10,809 bases of DNA, taken from positions 1 through 10,809 of the forward strand of contig JAGGTS010000005.1 of NCBI GenBank assembly GCA_021163625.1, in the 5' to 3' direction. The DNA comes from a bacterium (GTDB lineage: Bacteria; Patescibacteriota; Minisyncoccia; Minisyncoccales; CG1-02-41-26). Position numbers and translations under genes: made by a program. The notes below the pieces were generated by a model that ran no database searches, was not told the DNA's origin, and saw nothing but the letters and a program-made list of their open reading frames with translations. This document shows positions 1 through 6,235 of the stretch, piece by piece; within the stretch, counting starts at the first letter, position 1; every line of letters starts with the position of its first letter.

Positions 1-27
1 GATTTTGAATTTTTAATCATTAATAAT

Positions 28-67
28 TTTCTTTGAAATAAAAGCCATGGCAGTTATTTCAAAGAAA
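28..67. repeat. 14-bp perfect inverted repeat around a GCCATGGC core
   Basis: The left arm TTTCTTTGAAATAA (28-41) is exactly complementary to the right arm TTATTTCAAAGAAA (54-67). The 12-nt centre holds the 8-bp palindrome GCCATGGC (44-51). No U-run follows on either strand, so it does not look like a standard intrinsic terminator. It could be a protein-binding palindrome, the 3' end structure of an upstream gene outside the window, or a small palindromic element. The repeat itself is certain; its role is unknown. Confidence 0.75.
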
Positions 68-99
68 TTAAATTGGATGAAAAATCAAAAAAAGGGAAA

Positions 100-153
100 T
101 TTAGAATTTGTTTAGAATTTAGAATTTGTTTAGAATTTAGAATTTAGAATTTA
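100..153. repeat. TTTAGAA heptamer ladder (1, 2, then 3 units)
   Basis: Six copies of TTTAGAA lie at 100, 111, 118, 129, 136 and 143, broken by TTTG at 107-110 and 125-128 and ending in TTTA (150-153). The blocks therefore contain one, two and three heptamers in order, which suggests growth by slippage or unequal exchange. No reading frame crosses it. One further TTTAGAA directly follows the thyX stop codon (7913-7919), but a single heptamer is not significant in DNA this AT-rich. Confidence 0.8.
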
Positions 154-163
154 TGATTTCTAC

Positions 164-184
164 CAATGAGTCCGGGTCTCGTTG
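164..184 (+). other. small hairpin in the non-coding 5' region
   Basis: CAATGAG (164-170) can pair with CTCGTTG (178-184) as RNA with one G-U pair, leaving the 7-nt loop TCCGGGT. It is GC-richer than its surroundings. No T-run follows, so it is not a convincing terminator. It may be the remnant of something lost, or chance. Confidence 0.3.
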
Positions 185-210
185 ATATGTAATTAATTTG
201 TGCAAAGTTC

Positions 211-238
211 TTGACAAAAAAATTGTTTTCTATATACT
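211..238 (+). promoter_or_regulatory. sigma-A type promoter P1
   Basis: A perfect -35 box TTGACA (211-216) is followed after 16 nt by TATACT (233-238). The predicted start is near 245. The 14-mer GTTCTTGACAAAAA (207-220) also occurs exactly at the secE promoter (5301-5314). Transcription would meet the terminator at 281-314 within about 70 nt. Confidence 0.65.
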
Positions 239-244
239 AAAAAT

Positions 245-314
245 AGCCATTTAAAAACCCCTAATTACTTTTGTCCCTATGTCCCTAGGACTGTTAATCC
301 TAGGGACTTTTTTT
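245..314 (+). ncRNA. possible short transcript or attenuated leader, about 70 nt
   Basis: The product expected from promoter P1, starting near 245 and ending at the intrinsic terminator at 308-314. It has no SD-supported reading frame. GTCCCTA at 273-279 duplicates the left arm of the terminator (281-287), so an alternative hairpin with a longer loop is possible. It may be a small RNA, or a leader that attenuates read-through into the gene at 400. No known RNA family was recognised. Confidence 0.35.
281..314 (+). terminator. strong intrinsic terminator
   Basis: Arms GTCCCTAGGA (281-290) and TCCTAGGGAC (298-307) pair perfectly over 10 bp around the loop CTGTTAA. Seven T residues follow (308-314). 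It is oriented for + strand transcription and lies between promoters P1 and P2. Confidence 0.85.
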
Positions 315-328
315 GGGATAAAATAGCA

Positions 329-356
329 TTGACATAGTTCTGTATTTGCTTATAAT
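329..356 (+). promoter_or_regulatory. strong promoter P2 for the 400-792 gene
   Basis: Consensus TTGACA (329-334) and consensus TATAAT (351-356) are separated by 16 nt. The start should fall near 363, giving a leader of roughly 37 nt that ends in the SD AAAGGAGAG (387-395). Confidence 0.8.
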
Positions 357-399
357 ATTTTTGGTTCATTAAAAAATAAATAAAAGAAAGGAGAGAAAA

Positions 400-792
400 A
401 TGGACGGAAGCATTAACTACGATTTGCATTTTATGATTGAAATCAAAAGTGAAAATACTATTGTGGGGCCATTTGATGGCCAGAAATTTAAAAGAGAGAT
501 TACTGATTACCTTAAGACGACAGATGCATTTCCTGTTTGGCCTTGGCCAAAAATGCAGAAACTTGTTAGTTTTGGAAACGGGAAAAAGAACAATAAGGTT
601 ATTATCTTTTTTAAATACAAGACAAAAGGGATTGGCAAAGGCATTGATAGTGTTGACCAAACAATTGTGAAGAAAATAACGGCAAAGTATTTTGCCAGCA
701 AAGAACAGGGCATTCATCCGATTGAAGAATTAAAGGAGATAAATTTGGAAGAAATAGAGACGGGCATTTTTTATACCCAGTTCACAATTTAA
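400..792 (+). CDS. hypothetical protein, 130 aa, unrecognised
   Basis: I do not recognise this protein. It is a 130-residue, apparently soluble protein with no signal peptide or membrane segment. The N-terminal part alternates hydrophobic residues (LHFMIEIKSENTIVG), suggesting beta strands. There is an aromatic-proline stretch PVWPWP near residues 45-50, a Lys/Asn turn (GNGKKNNK) followed by the strand VIIFFKYK, and an acidic C-terminal part (EELKEINLEEIE). No catalytic signature is visible. That the frame is real is supported by a consensus promoter (329-356), the SD AAAGGAG six bases before the ATG, and a terminator straight after the stop, so it is a monocistronic, probably well-expressed gene. 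The antisense frame across it is a shadow without such signals. It could be a lineage-specific protein. Function is unknown. Confidence 0.8.
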   Translation: MDGSINYDLHFMIEIKSENTIVGPFDGQKFKREITDYLKTTDAFPVWPWPKMQKLVSFGNGKKNNKVIIFFKYKTKGIGKGIDSVDQTIVKKITAKYFASKEQGIHPIEELKEINLEEIETGIFYTQFTI

Positions 793-815
793 CATTAGCG
801 ACATCGCAAACCTTT

Positions 816-852
816 AATCGCTGCTTTAAAAGCAGCGATTTATTTTACTTTT
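816..852 (+). terminator. intrinsic terminator of the 400-792 gene
   Basis: AATCGCTGCT (816-825) pairs perfectly with AGCAGCGATT (831-840) around a 5-nt TTAAA loop, followed by a T-rich tail (841-852). It starts 23 bases after the stop codon. The rest of the gap up to pheT (853-1007) is AT-rich; I see no gene and no convincing promoter in it. Confidence 0.8.
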
Positions 853-1007
853 GATTTGTATTTTTCTTTAAATTGAGTTAAAATATTCATATAGATAGAT
901 GTAATTTTGAAAATCATTGGAGATAAACATTTTGGAATAATCTTAAGCAGTTAGATATTCTTTTTTATTTACTTGTTAGTTTCTAAAAATTAAATTAGAT
1001 TTTGTCT

Positions 1008-3128
1008 ATGATTTTTTCTTACAATTGGTTAAAGGATTATATAAAGGGAAAGGTTCCGAGTCCGAGTGAAATTGCAAAAATTTTTACCAAATACAGCTTT
1101 GAAGTTGAAAGCCTAAAAAAAAGAGCAGACGATTGGATTTTTGACATTGACATTTTGCCAAACCGCGCTTCGGACTGTTTGTCTTATATTGGCGTTGCCC
1201 GCGAAGCTGTTGCTGTTTTAAAGTTTGAAAAAGGGGCAAAAAATTCTTTAGCTTTGCCAAAAAACAAGCTTAGGGAAAACAAAAAAATAAGAACAAAAGA
1301 TGTGCTGGAAGTTAAGGTGGAAAACAGCGGAGACTGCCAGCGCTATATGGCAATGGTTGTTTTTGGCGTTAAAGTTGGCAAGTCGCCAAAGGCAATCCAG
1401 AAAAAGTTAAAATCTTGCGGCCTTGAACCCATAAACAATATTGTTGATATCACAAATTATGTGATGCTCGAAACAGGCCAGCCCCTTCATGCCTTTGACT
1501 TTGATAAAATAGAAACAGCTGAAAAAGGCTTTGAGAAAGAAAGCCGCAAAAAAATCAAGAAAATATTTGTCAGAAGAGCAAGGAAAGGGGAAAAAGTTAA
1601 GGCATTGGACCAAAAGACTTACCAGCTTGATGACGGAATTTTAGTGATAGCAGACGCAAAAAAGCCTCTTTGCCTTGCCGGCATTAAAGGGGGCGAAAAT
1701 AGCGGCATTGATGAAAAAACAAAGAATATAGTTATTGAAGCGGCAAATTTCAACCCGGGCTTGATAAGGCGCGCTTCAAAAAAATTAAAGTTAAAAACAG
1801 ACGCTTCTTGGCGTTTTGAAAACGGAATTGATCCAAATTTAATTGATTTTGCCCAGAAGCGGGTGCTTTCCCTTATCCAAAAAGAAGCAAAAGGAGATAT
1901 TCTTTCCGGTCCTGTTGATTTTTATCCAAAAAAAAGGAAGCCAAAAAAAATTATGCTTGATTTAGGCTACCTTAACAGTTTGTTGGGGGTTAAAGTTTCA
2001 AAGCAAACGGCTGTAAAAGCTTTAAGGGTTTTGGATTTTATGGTCTCTTTTCCAAAAAACAAAAAAGAAAACAAGCTGTTGGTGACACCGCCGACCAGAA
2101 GGCTTGATATTTCCATAGAAGAAGATTTGGTAGAAGAAGTAGCAAGGCTTATCGGTTACCAAAATATACCCTCGGTTATTCCAAAAGAAACGCTGCTTTG
2201 CCCAAGCCCAAACGATGAGCTTTTTTGGCAAAGATTTTCTTTGGATGTTTTAAAGGAAATGGGATTTTCCCAAGCTTATAATTATTCTTTCATTGGAGAA
2301 AAGGACAAAGAAATTTTCTGCAAAAACAGCAGGGAAATTGTAGAAGTCCAAAATCCAATTAGCTCTTTTAATAAATACTTGAGGCCGAATTTAATTATAA
2401 ATTTGCTTAAAAATGTCAAAGAAAATTTTAAATATTTTGACCAAGTAAAACTATTTGAAATAGGCAAAATTTTTAAAAAGGAAAAAGGGAAATTTTTTGA
2501 AGCAAAAGCGCTTAGCGGAATTTTTTCAAGCAGAAAAATTGATGAGAAAGGCTTTTATTTGTTAAAAGGGTTTGTTGATTCTTTGCTTGAAAAGATGGGC
2601 ATAAGCGATGTTTGGTATGATGATTGGCAGCCCAGCCCGGAGCAGTCAAGCTCTTATCTTTGGCAGGCAGGGGAGTCCGCGGAGATTAAGTCAGGCGATG
2701 AAGAAATAGGTTATTTGGGGGCGATAAACTGGAAGATTTTAAAGGAAATGGGAATTGGCGAAAATGTTTTTGCTTTTGATTTTGATTTTGCAAAACTTGT
2801 AAAGCTCTCTTCAGAAGAAAATGAATATAGGCCAATATCAAACTATCCGGCAGCTATTCGCGATTTGGCAGTTTTAGTGCCAAGGGGAGAAAAAGTGGTT
2901 AACCTTTTGAATATAATAAATAGAGTTGGAGGAAAGCTTGTTAGGGATGTTGATTTGTTTGACATTTACGTTGGCGAAAATATTCCTTATGGCAGAAAGA
3001 ATTTTGCTTTCCATATTATTTATCAGGCAAGCGACCATACCCTTTCTTCAAAAGAGGTTGACAGTTTGCATAATAAAATAATTAAAGCTATAGAGAAAAA
3101 TCCAGAGTATGAGGTAAGAAAACAGTAG
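1008..3128 (+). CDS. pheT: phenylalanine--tRNA ligase beta subunit, short form
   Basis: PheT is the beta chain of the cytoplasmic (alpha-beta)2 enzyme that charges tRNA-Phe; it carries the editing site for misacylated Tyr. I start it at ATG 1008, giving 706 aa and the family-typical beginning MIFSYNWLKDYI; a TTG at 1002 would add only two residues. No SD precedes it. Visible parts are the N-terminal B1 piece, then PNRASDCL (from residue 52), the B3/B4 editing region (about 111-300, with NIVDITNYV, GQPLHAFD and AGIKGG), the B5 region (about 313-388, DISIEEDLVEEVAR at 367 on), the catalytic-like module, and the C-terminal FDX-ACB anticodon-binding domain (about 607-706). Typical bacterial PheT has about 790-800 residues: the EMAP-like OB-fold tRNA-binding insert expected between FEVESL and PNR is missing. 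pheS is not directly upstream. Confidence 0.95.
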   Translation: MIFSYNWLKDYIKGKVPSPSEIAKIFTKYSFEVESLKKRADDWIFDIDILPNRASDCLSYIGVAREAVAVLKFEKGAKNSLALPKNKLRENKKIRTKDVLEVKVENSGDCQRYMAMVVFGVKVGKSPKAIQKKLKSCGLEPINNIVDITNYVMLETGQPLHAFDFDKIETAEKGFEKESRKKIKKIFVRRARKGEKVKALDQKTYQLDDGILVIADAKKPLCLAGIKGGENSGIDEKTKNIVIEAANFNPGLIRRASKKLKLKTDASWRFENGIDPNLIDFAQKRVLSLIQKEAKGDILSGPVDFYPKKRKPKKIMLDLGYLNSLLGVKVSKQTAVKALRVLDFMVSFPKNKKENKLLVTPPTRRLDISIEEDLVEEVARLIGYQNIPSVIPKETLLCPSPNDELFWQRFSLDVLKEMGFSQAYNYSFIGEKDKEIFCKNSREIVEVQNPISSFNKYLRPNLIINLLKNVKENFKYFDQVKLFEIGKIFKKEKGKFFEAKALSGIFSSRKIDEKGFYLLKGFVDSLLEKMGISDVWYDDWQPSPEQSSSYLWQAGESAEIKSGDEEIGYLGAINWKILKEMGIGENVFAFDFDFAKLVKLSSEENEYRPISNYPAAIRDLAVLVPRGEKVVNLLNIINRVGGKLVRDVDLFDIYVGENIPYGRKNFAFHIIYQASDHTLSSKEVDSLHNKIIKAIEKNPEYEVRKQ

Positions 3129-3176
3129 GCATCGCGCAAAACGCAATTATCTTTCAGTAAATTAAGCAGTCAACTA

Positions 3177-5219
3177 ATGAAACATAATAATATGATTTCT
3201 AAAAAAACGCCAAAAGAGACGCAGAAAAAAAGCGGACAAAAGGGAAAAGAAAAAGAAAAAGAATCTTATACTGCAAAAGACATATATGTGCTTAAAGGGC
3301 TTGAACCTGTGCGAAAGAGGCCCGGGATGTACATTGGCTCAACAGGGCAGGATGGATTGCACCATTTAATTTGGGAGTGCGTTGACAACAGTTTGGACGA
3401 GGCCATAGCTGGCTATTGCAGGAACATTGAAGTTTATCTTTTGCCGGGCAACAGGATAAAAACTGTTGACGATGGCAGGGGAATACCGGTAGATAAGCAT
3501 CCCCAAACAAAAAAATCTGCCTTGGAAACGGTTATGACAACTCTTCATGCAGGGGCGAAGTTTGGCGGAAAAGCTTATCAAGTGGCAGGCGGTTTGCACG
3601 GCGTCGGGGTTTCTGTGGTTTGCGCCCTGTCTAAATATATGAGGGTGGAGGTTTGCCGCGGTAAAGTGAAGTATAGCCAGGAATATTCAAGGGGCGAGGT
3701 GAAAACAAAATTAAAAAAAGAAGGAAGTTGCAGCGGCACTGGAACAACTATTATTTTTGAACCGGACCCGGAAATTTTCAAAAGTGTTGAATTTAGCTTG
3801 AAAAAGATATTAAAGCATCTCCGCCAGCAGGCGTATTTGACCCCGAAAACGAATATTACTGTTTATGACGAGCGTAGCCAGCCTTCTTTTTCCTATAGCT
3901 TTTATTTTGAAGGCGGATTAAAATCGTATATAAAATATCTCCTTGGCGGAGCAAAGCCGCGCCACCAAAACACTTTTTATGTAAAAGGGGAGAGAGATGG
4001 AGTTTTAGTTGAGGTTGCTCTGCAGTACGCAAAGGAAATGGAATGTTTTGAGCAGGGTTTTGCAAATAATATATTTACAGGCGAAGGAGGAATGCATATT
4101 ACAGGATTTAGAATGGCATTGACGCGGACATTAAATGATTATGCCAGAAAGAACGGCTACCTGAAAGAAAAGGATGAAAATCTTTCAGGCAATGATGTTA
4201 GGGAGGGCTTGGTTGCAGTAATTTCAGTAAAAATAAAAGAGCCTCAATTTGAAGGGCAGACAAAGGCTCGCCTTGGAAATCCAGAAGCGAAAGTTGCCGT
4301 TGATGCCGTATTTTCCGATGGCTTTAGCAGATTTTTAGATAAAAATCCGCAGGACGCAAAAAGCATTATTGAAAGCTGCCTTTTGTCGGCGCGCGCAAGG
4401 AAGGCGGCAAAAGCGGCAAGGACAACAGTTTTAAGGAAAGGGATATTGGAAGGATTATCTTTGCCCGGAAAACTTGCGGACTGCTCCTCAAAAAAGCCGG
4501 AAGAATCAGAGCTTTATATTGTTGAAGGGGACAGCGCCGGCGGCAGCGGAAAAATGGGCAGAGACAGGAGGTTTCAGGCAATCCTTCCTTTAAAAGGGAA
4601 AATTTTAAATGTGGAACGCGCCAGGCTTGATAGAATTTTATCATCCCAAGAAATTAAGGCTTTGATAATTGCTTTAGGCACGGCTATATCTCAAGACTTT
4701 GACATAAAAAAGCTCAGATACCATCGGATAATAATAATGACTGACGCTGATGTTGACGGAGCCCATATAAGGACATTGCTTTTAACTTTGTTTTTCCGTT
4801 ATTTTAAAGAGGTTATTGAGCGCGGATATCTTTACATTGCTCAGCCTCCTTTGTATAAAATTCAGTTTGGAAAACGGGTAGAATATGCTTATACCGAGGC
4901 TGACAAGGAAGAAATAGTGTCTTCTATTGTCGCTCAAAGGAAAACAAGGAAAACGAACGGCCAAGAACCTTCAAGTCCAGAAGGAAAAGAAAAAACTCAG
5001 CAAATTTCAATACAAAGATACAAAGGTCTGGGCGAGATGAACCCGCAAGAGCTTTGGGAAACAACAATGAATCCGGAAAACAGAATTCTTTTAAAAGTAA
5101 CAATTGAAGACGCTCAAGAAGCAGACCATATTTTTGATATTTTGATGGGAAAGGAAGTTTTCCCGAGGAAAAAATTTATCCAAGCTCACGCAAAAAAGGT
5201 TAAAAATTTAGATATTTAG
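3177..5219 (+). CDS. gyrB: DNA gyrase subunit B
   Basis: GyrB is the ATPase and TOPRIM subunit that, with GyrA, introduces negative supercoils. The frame has 680 aa from ATG 3177 (a second ATG at 3192 is possible; neither has an SD). The GHKL ATPase shows ECVDNSLDEA with the likely catalytic Glu67 and Mg-binding Asn71, then DDGRGIP and GLHGVGVS (from residue 139). The transducer domain follows. The TOPRIM domain has EGDSAGG (Glu450) and DADVDGAH (Asp523, Asp525, Asp527). The end RYKGLGEMNP, LWETTMNP and KKVKNLDI is gyrase-like rather than ParE-like. The long insertion of E. coli GyrB is absent. Two oddities are a Lys-rich extension of about 30 residues before YTAKDIYVLKGLEPVRKRPG and a low-complexity linker near 610-630. 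It lies 48 bases after pheT with no clear promoter, so co-transcription is likely. Confidence 0.95.
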   Translation: MKHNNMISKKTPKETQKKSGQKGKEKEKESYTAKDIYVLKGLEPVRKRPGMYIGSTGQDGLHHLIWECVDNSLDEAIAGYCRNIEVYLLPGNRIKTVDDGRGIPVDKHPQTKKSALETVMTTLHAGAKFGGKAYQVAGGLHGVGVSVVCALSKYMRVEVCRGKVKYSQEYSRGEVKTKLKKEGSCSGTGTTIIFEPDPEIFKSVEFSLKKILKHLRQQAYLTPKTNITVYDERSQPSFSYSFYFEGGLKSYIKYLLGGAKPRHQNTFYVKGERDGVLVEVALQYAKEMECFEQGFANNIFTGEGGMHITGFRMALTRTLNDYARKNGYLKEKDENLSGNDVREGLVAVISVKIKEPQFEGQTKARLGNPEAKVAVDAVFSDGFSRFLDKNPQDAKSIIESCLLSARARKAAKAARTTVLRKGILEGLSLPGKLADCSSKKPEESELYIVEGDSAGGSGKMGRDRRFQAILPLKGKILNVERARLDRILSSQEIKALIIALGTAISQDFDIKKLRYHRIIIMTDADVDGAHIRTLLLTLFFRYFKEVIERGYLYIAQPPLYKIQFGKRVEYAYTEADKEEIVSSIVAQRKTRKTNGQEPSSPEGKEKTQQISIQRYKGLGEMNPQELWETTMNPENRILLKVTIEDAQEADHIFDILMGKEVFPRKKFIQAHAKKVKNLDI

Positions 5220-5304
5220 TTTTCTTTTTCTATTTAACTTTGAAAGCCTTCCTGATAGGAGCTGTAACTGCTAAAAGTTTTTTAAAACCGTACTGGATTT
5301 GTTC

Positions 5305-5332
5305 TTGACAAAAACTTTGCAAAGTCTATAAT
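5305..5332 (+). promoter_or_regulatory. consensus promoter P3 of the secE-nusG-rplK block
   Basis: TTGACA (5305-5310), a 16-nt spacer and TATAAT (5327-5332) form a full consensus promoter. Its spacer contains the perfect 12-bp palindrome ACTTTGCAAAGT (5314-5325), well placed for an operator between the two boxes. The predicted start is near 5339, only about 30 bases before the secE ATG. Confidence 0.85.
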
Positions 5333-5340
5333 CATAAAAG

Positions 5341-5363
5341 AGCCTGGCATATAGGCTTTTTTT
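5341..5363 (+). terminator. terminator-like hairpin forming the secE leader
   Basis: AGCCT (5341-5345) pairs with AGGCT (5353-5357) around GGCATAT, and the flanking A residues can pair with part of the following T-run (5357-5363). The hairpin ends six bases before the secE start codon and takes the place of an SD. It could stop read-through from gyrB, attenuate secE-nusG-rplK, or simply protect the 5' end of the mRNA. It begins almost at the predicted transcription start, which makes termination of P3 transcripts uncertain. Confidence 0.5.
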
Positions 5364-5369
5364 AGAAAA

Positions 5370-5570
5370 ATGGCACAAATTTTGGACAAAATAAAAACTT
5401 TCTTTAAAGAAGTAATTTCCCAAGCAAAGAAAATTGACTGGCCAACGCGCGGTGAAGCATTTAAATACACATTAATTGTTATCGGCATTTCAGTTTCTGT
5501 CGCGATTTTTCTCGGCAGCCTTGATTATATTTTTATAAGGATTTTGGAGAAATTTACTTTATCTGGTTAA
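5370..5570 (+). CDS. secE: preprotein translocase subunit SecE
   Basis: SecE is the small clamp subunit of the SecYEG export channel in the cytoplasmic membrane. This 66-residue protein has the single-span bacterial layout: an amphipathic N-terminal helix (FFKEVISQAKK), the family signature KKIDWPTRGEA with Trp24-Pro25-Thr26, and one membrane helix (about residues 33-59). It heads the classic secE-nusG-rplK order, which makes the call firm despite its small size. There is no SD: the ATG sits directly behind the leader hairpin and its T-run. The tRNA-Trp and rpmG genes that often precede secE in other bacteria are absent here. Confidence 0.95.
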   Translation: MAQILDKIKTFFKEVISQAKKIDWPTRGEAFKYTLIVIGISVSVAIFLGSLDYIFIRILEKFTLSG

Positions 5571-5597
5571 TTTTTAATTGATTTTTATCATTTTTTT

Positions 5598-5639
5598 CTT
5601 ATTCTTATTATTATTTTTCTTCTTATACTTATCCTTATA
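5598..5639. repeat. degenerate CTTATN hexamer array before nusG
   Basis: CTTAT occurs at 5598, 5604, 5622, 5628 and 5634, all in one 6-base register, with two decayed units between them (ATTATT, TTTCTT). It fills the 86-base secE-nusG gap together with T-rich sequence. It leaves nusG without an SD, so the tract may act as an unstructured, pyrimidine-rich ribosome landing site, or may be a simple slippage product. Confidence 0.6.
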
Positions 5640-5656
5640 CTGTTAACACTATTACT

Positions 5657-6202
5657 ATGCCAAAGCAAAAAATACAACAAGGTAGAAATTGGTATGTGCT
5701 CCACACTTATCCGGGCGAAGAAGAGGCGGTTGCCCGTAATTTAAGGCAGCGTGTTGAGAATTTGGGCATGGAAGACAAAATATTTAATGTTTTAGTGCCC
5801 AAAGAAAAGAAGATAAAAATAAAAGACGGGAAAAGAAAGTCTGTTGAAGAGAGGATTTATCCGGGGTACATTTTTGTAGAAATGATTGTTACGGATGATT
5901 CCTGGTATGTGGCGAGAAACACGCCAAGGGTTACCGGTTTTATAGGAGCAGGAACAACACCTATTCCTGTTTCCCCGAAAGAAATGGAAATTTTAAAGGC
6001 AAAAACAGACAAGGACGCGGCTCAGTATAAAATTGATATTTCAATAGGTTCATTGGTTAAGATAACAGACGGCCCATTTAAGGGTTTTGAAGGCAAGGTT
6101 TCCGAGGTTGACAGCGAGAAGGGCAAGATAAAAGTTTTAGTTGATATTTTTGGCAGGTACACGCCTGTTGAAGTTGACTCTCTTCAAATTAAGAAATTAT
6201 AA
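5657..6202 (+). CDS. nusG: transcription termination/antitermination factor NusG
   Basis: NusG binds the RNA polymerase clamp to suppress pausing, and its KOW domain contacts Rho or ribosomal protein uS10, linking transcription to translation. The 181 residues match the usual length. The NGN domain covers about residues 11-115 (NWYVLHTYPGEE, ERIYPGYIFVEM, VTGFIGAG), and the KOW domain about 125-181 (GSLVKITDGPFKGFEGKV, with Asp138-Gly139-Pro140-Phe141). It has no extra insertion. It lies between secE and rplK as in most bacteria, and is probably transcribed from P3. No SD is present; the leader is the CTTAT-rich tract. Confidence 0.97.
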   Translation: MPKQKIQQGRNWYVLHTYPGEEEAVARNLRQRVENLGMEDKIFNVLVPKEKKIKIKDGKRKSVEERIYPGYIFVEMIVTDDSWYVARNTPRVTGFIGAGTTPIPVSPKEMEILKAKTDKDAAQYKIDISIGSLVKITDGPFKGFEGKVSEVDSEKGKIKVLVDIFGRYTPVEVDSLQIKKL

Positions 6203-6235
6203 TGGAATCAGTAAAATAATATAAAAATAATTTAT

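Noticed and set aside
1..36. Tail of an upstream gene at the window edge
   Set aside because: Frame 1 is open only for 11 codons before a TGA and has no recognisable sequence; the segment cannot be told from non-coding DNA.
279..326. 15-codon frame starting ATG at 279 as a leader peptide
   Set aside because: It runs through the terminator arms, has no SD, and the sequence is explained by the hairpin.
277..717. 146-codon open frame on the - strand opposite the 400-792 gene
   Set aside because: It overlaps the gene with promoter, SD and terminator on the + strand, covers that gene's promoter region, and its product has the Phe/Asn-rich composition typical of antisense reading of AT-rich coding DNA.
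1002..1007. TTG start for pheT, two codons earlier
   Set aside because: The ATG at 1008 gives exactly the usual PheT N-terminus, and no SD favours the TTG.
3177..5219. Assignment as topoisomerase IV subunit ParE
   Set aside because: The C-terminal motifs and the KKVKNLDI-like end fit GyrB better, although the absence of the E. coli insertion is shared by both.
5236..5283. Possible gyrB terminator: AACTTT (5236-5241) with AAAGTT (5274-5279) and six T
   Set aside because: The stem is weak, AT-rich and has a very long loop; the hairpin at 5341-5363 is a better candidate.
5220..5369. tRNA-Trp or rpmG expected upstream of secE
   Set aside because: No cloverleaf, CCA end or L33-like frame can be found in the 150-base gap.
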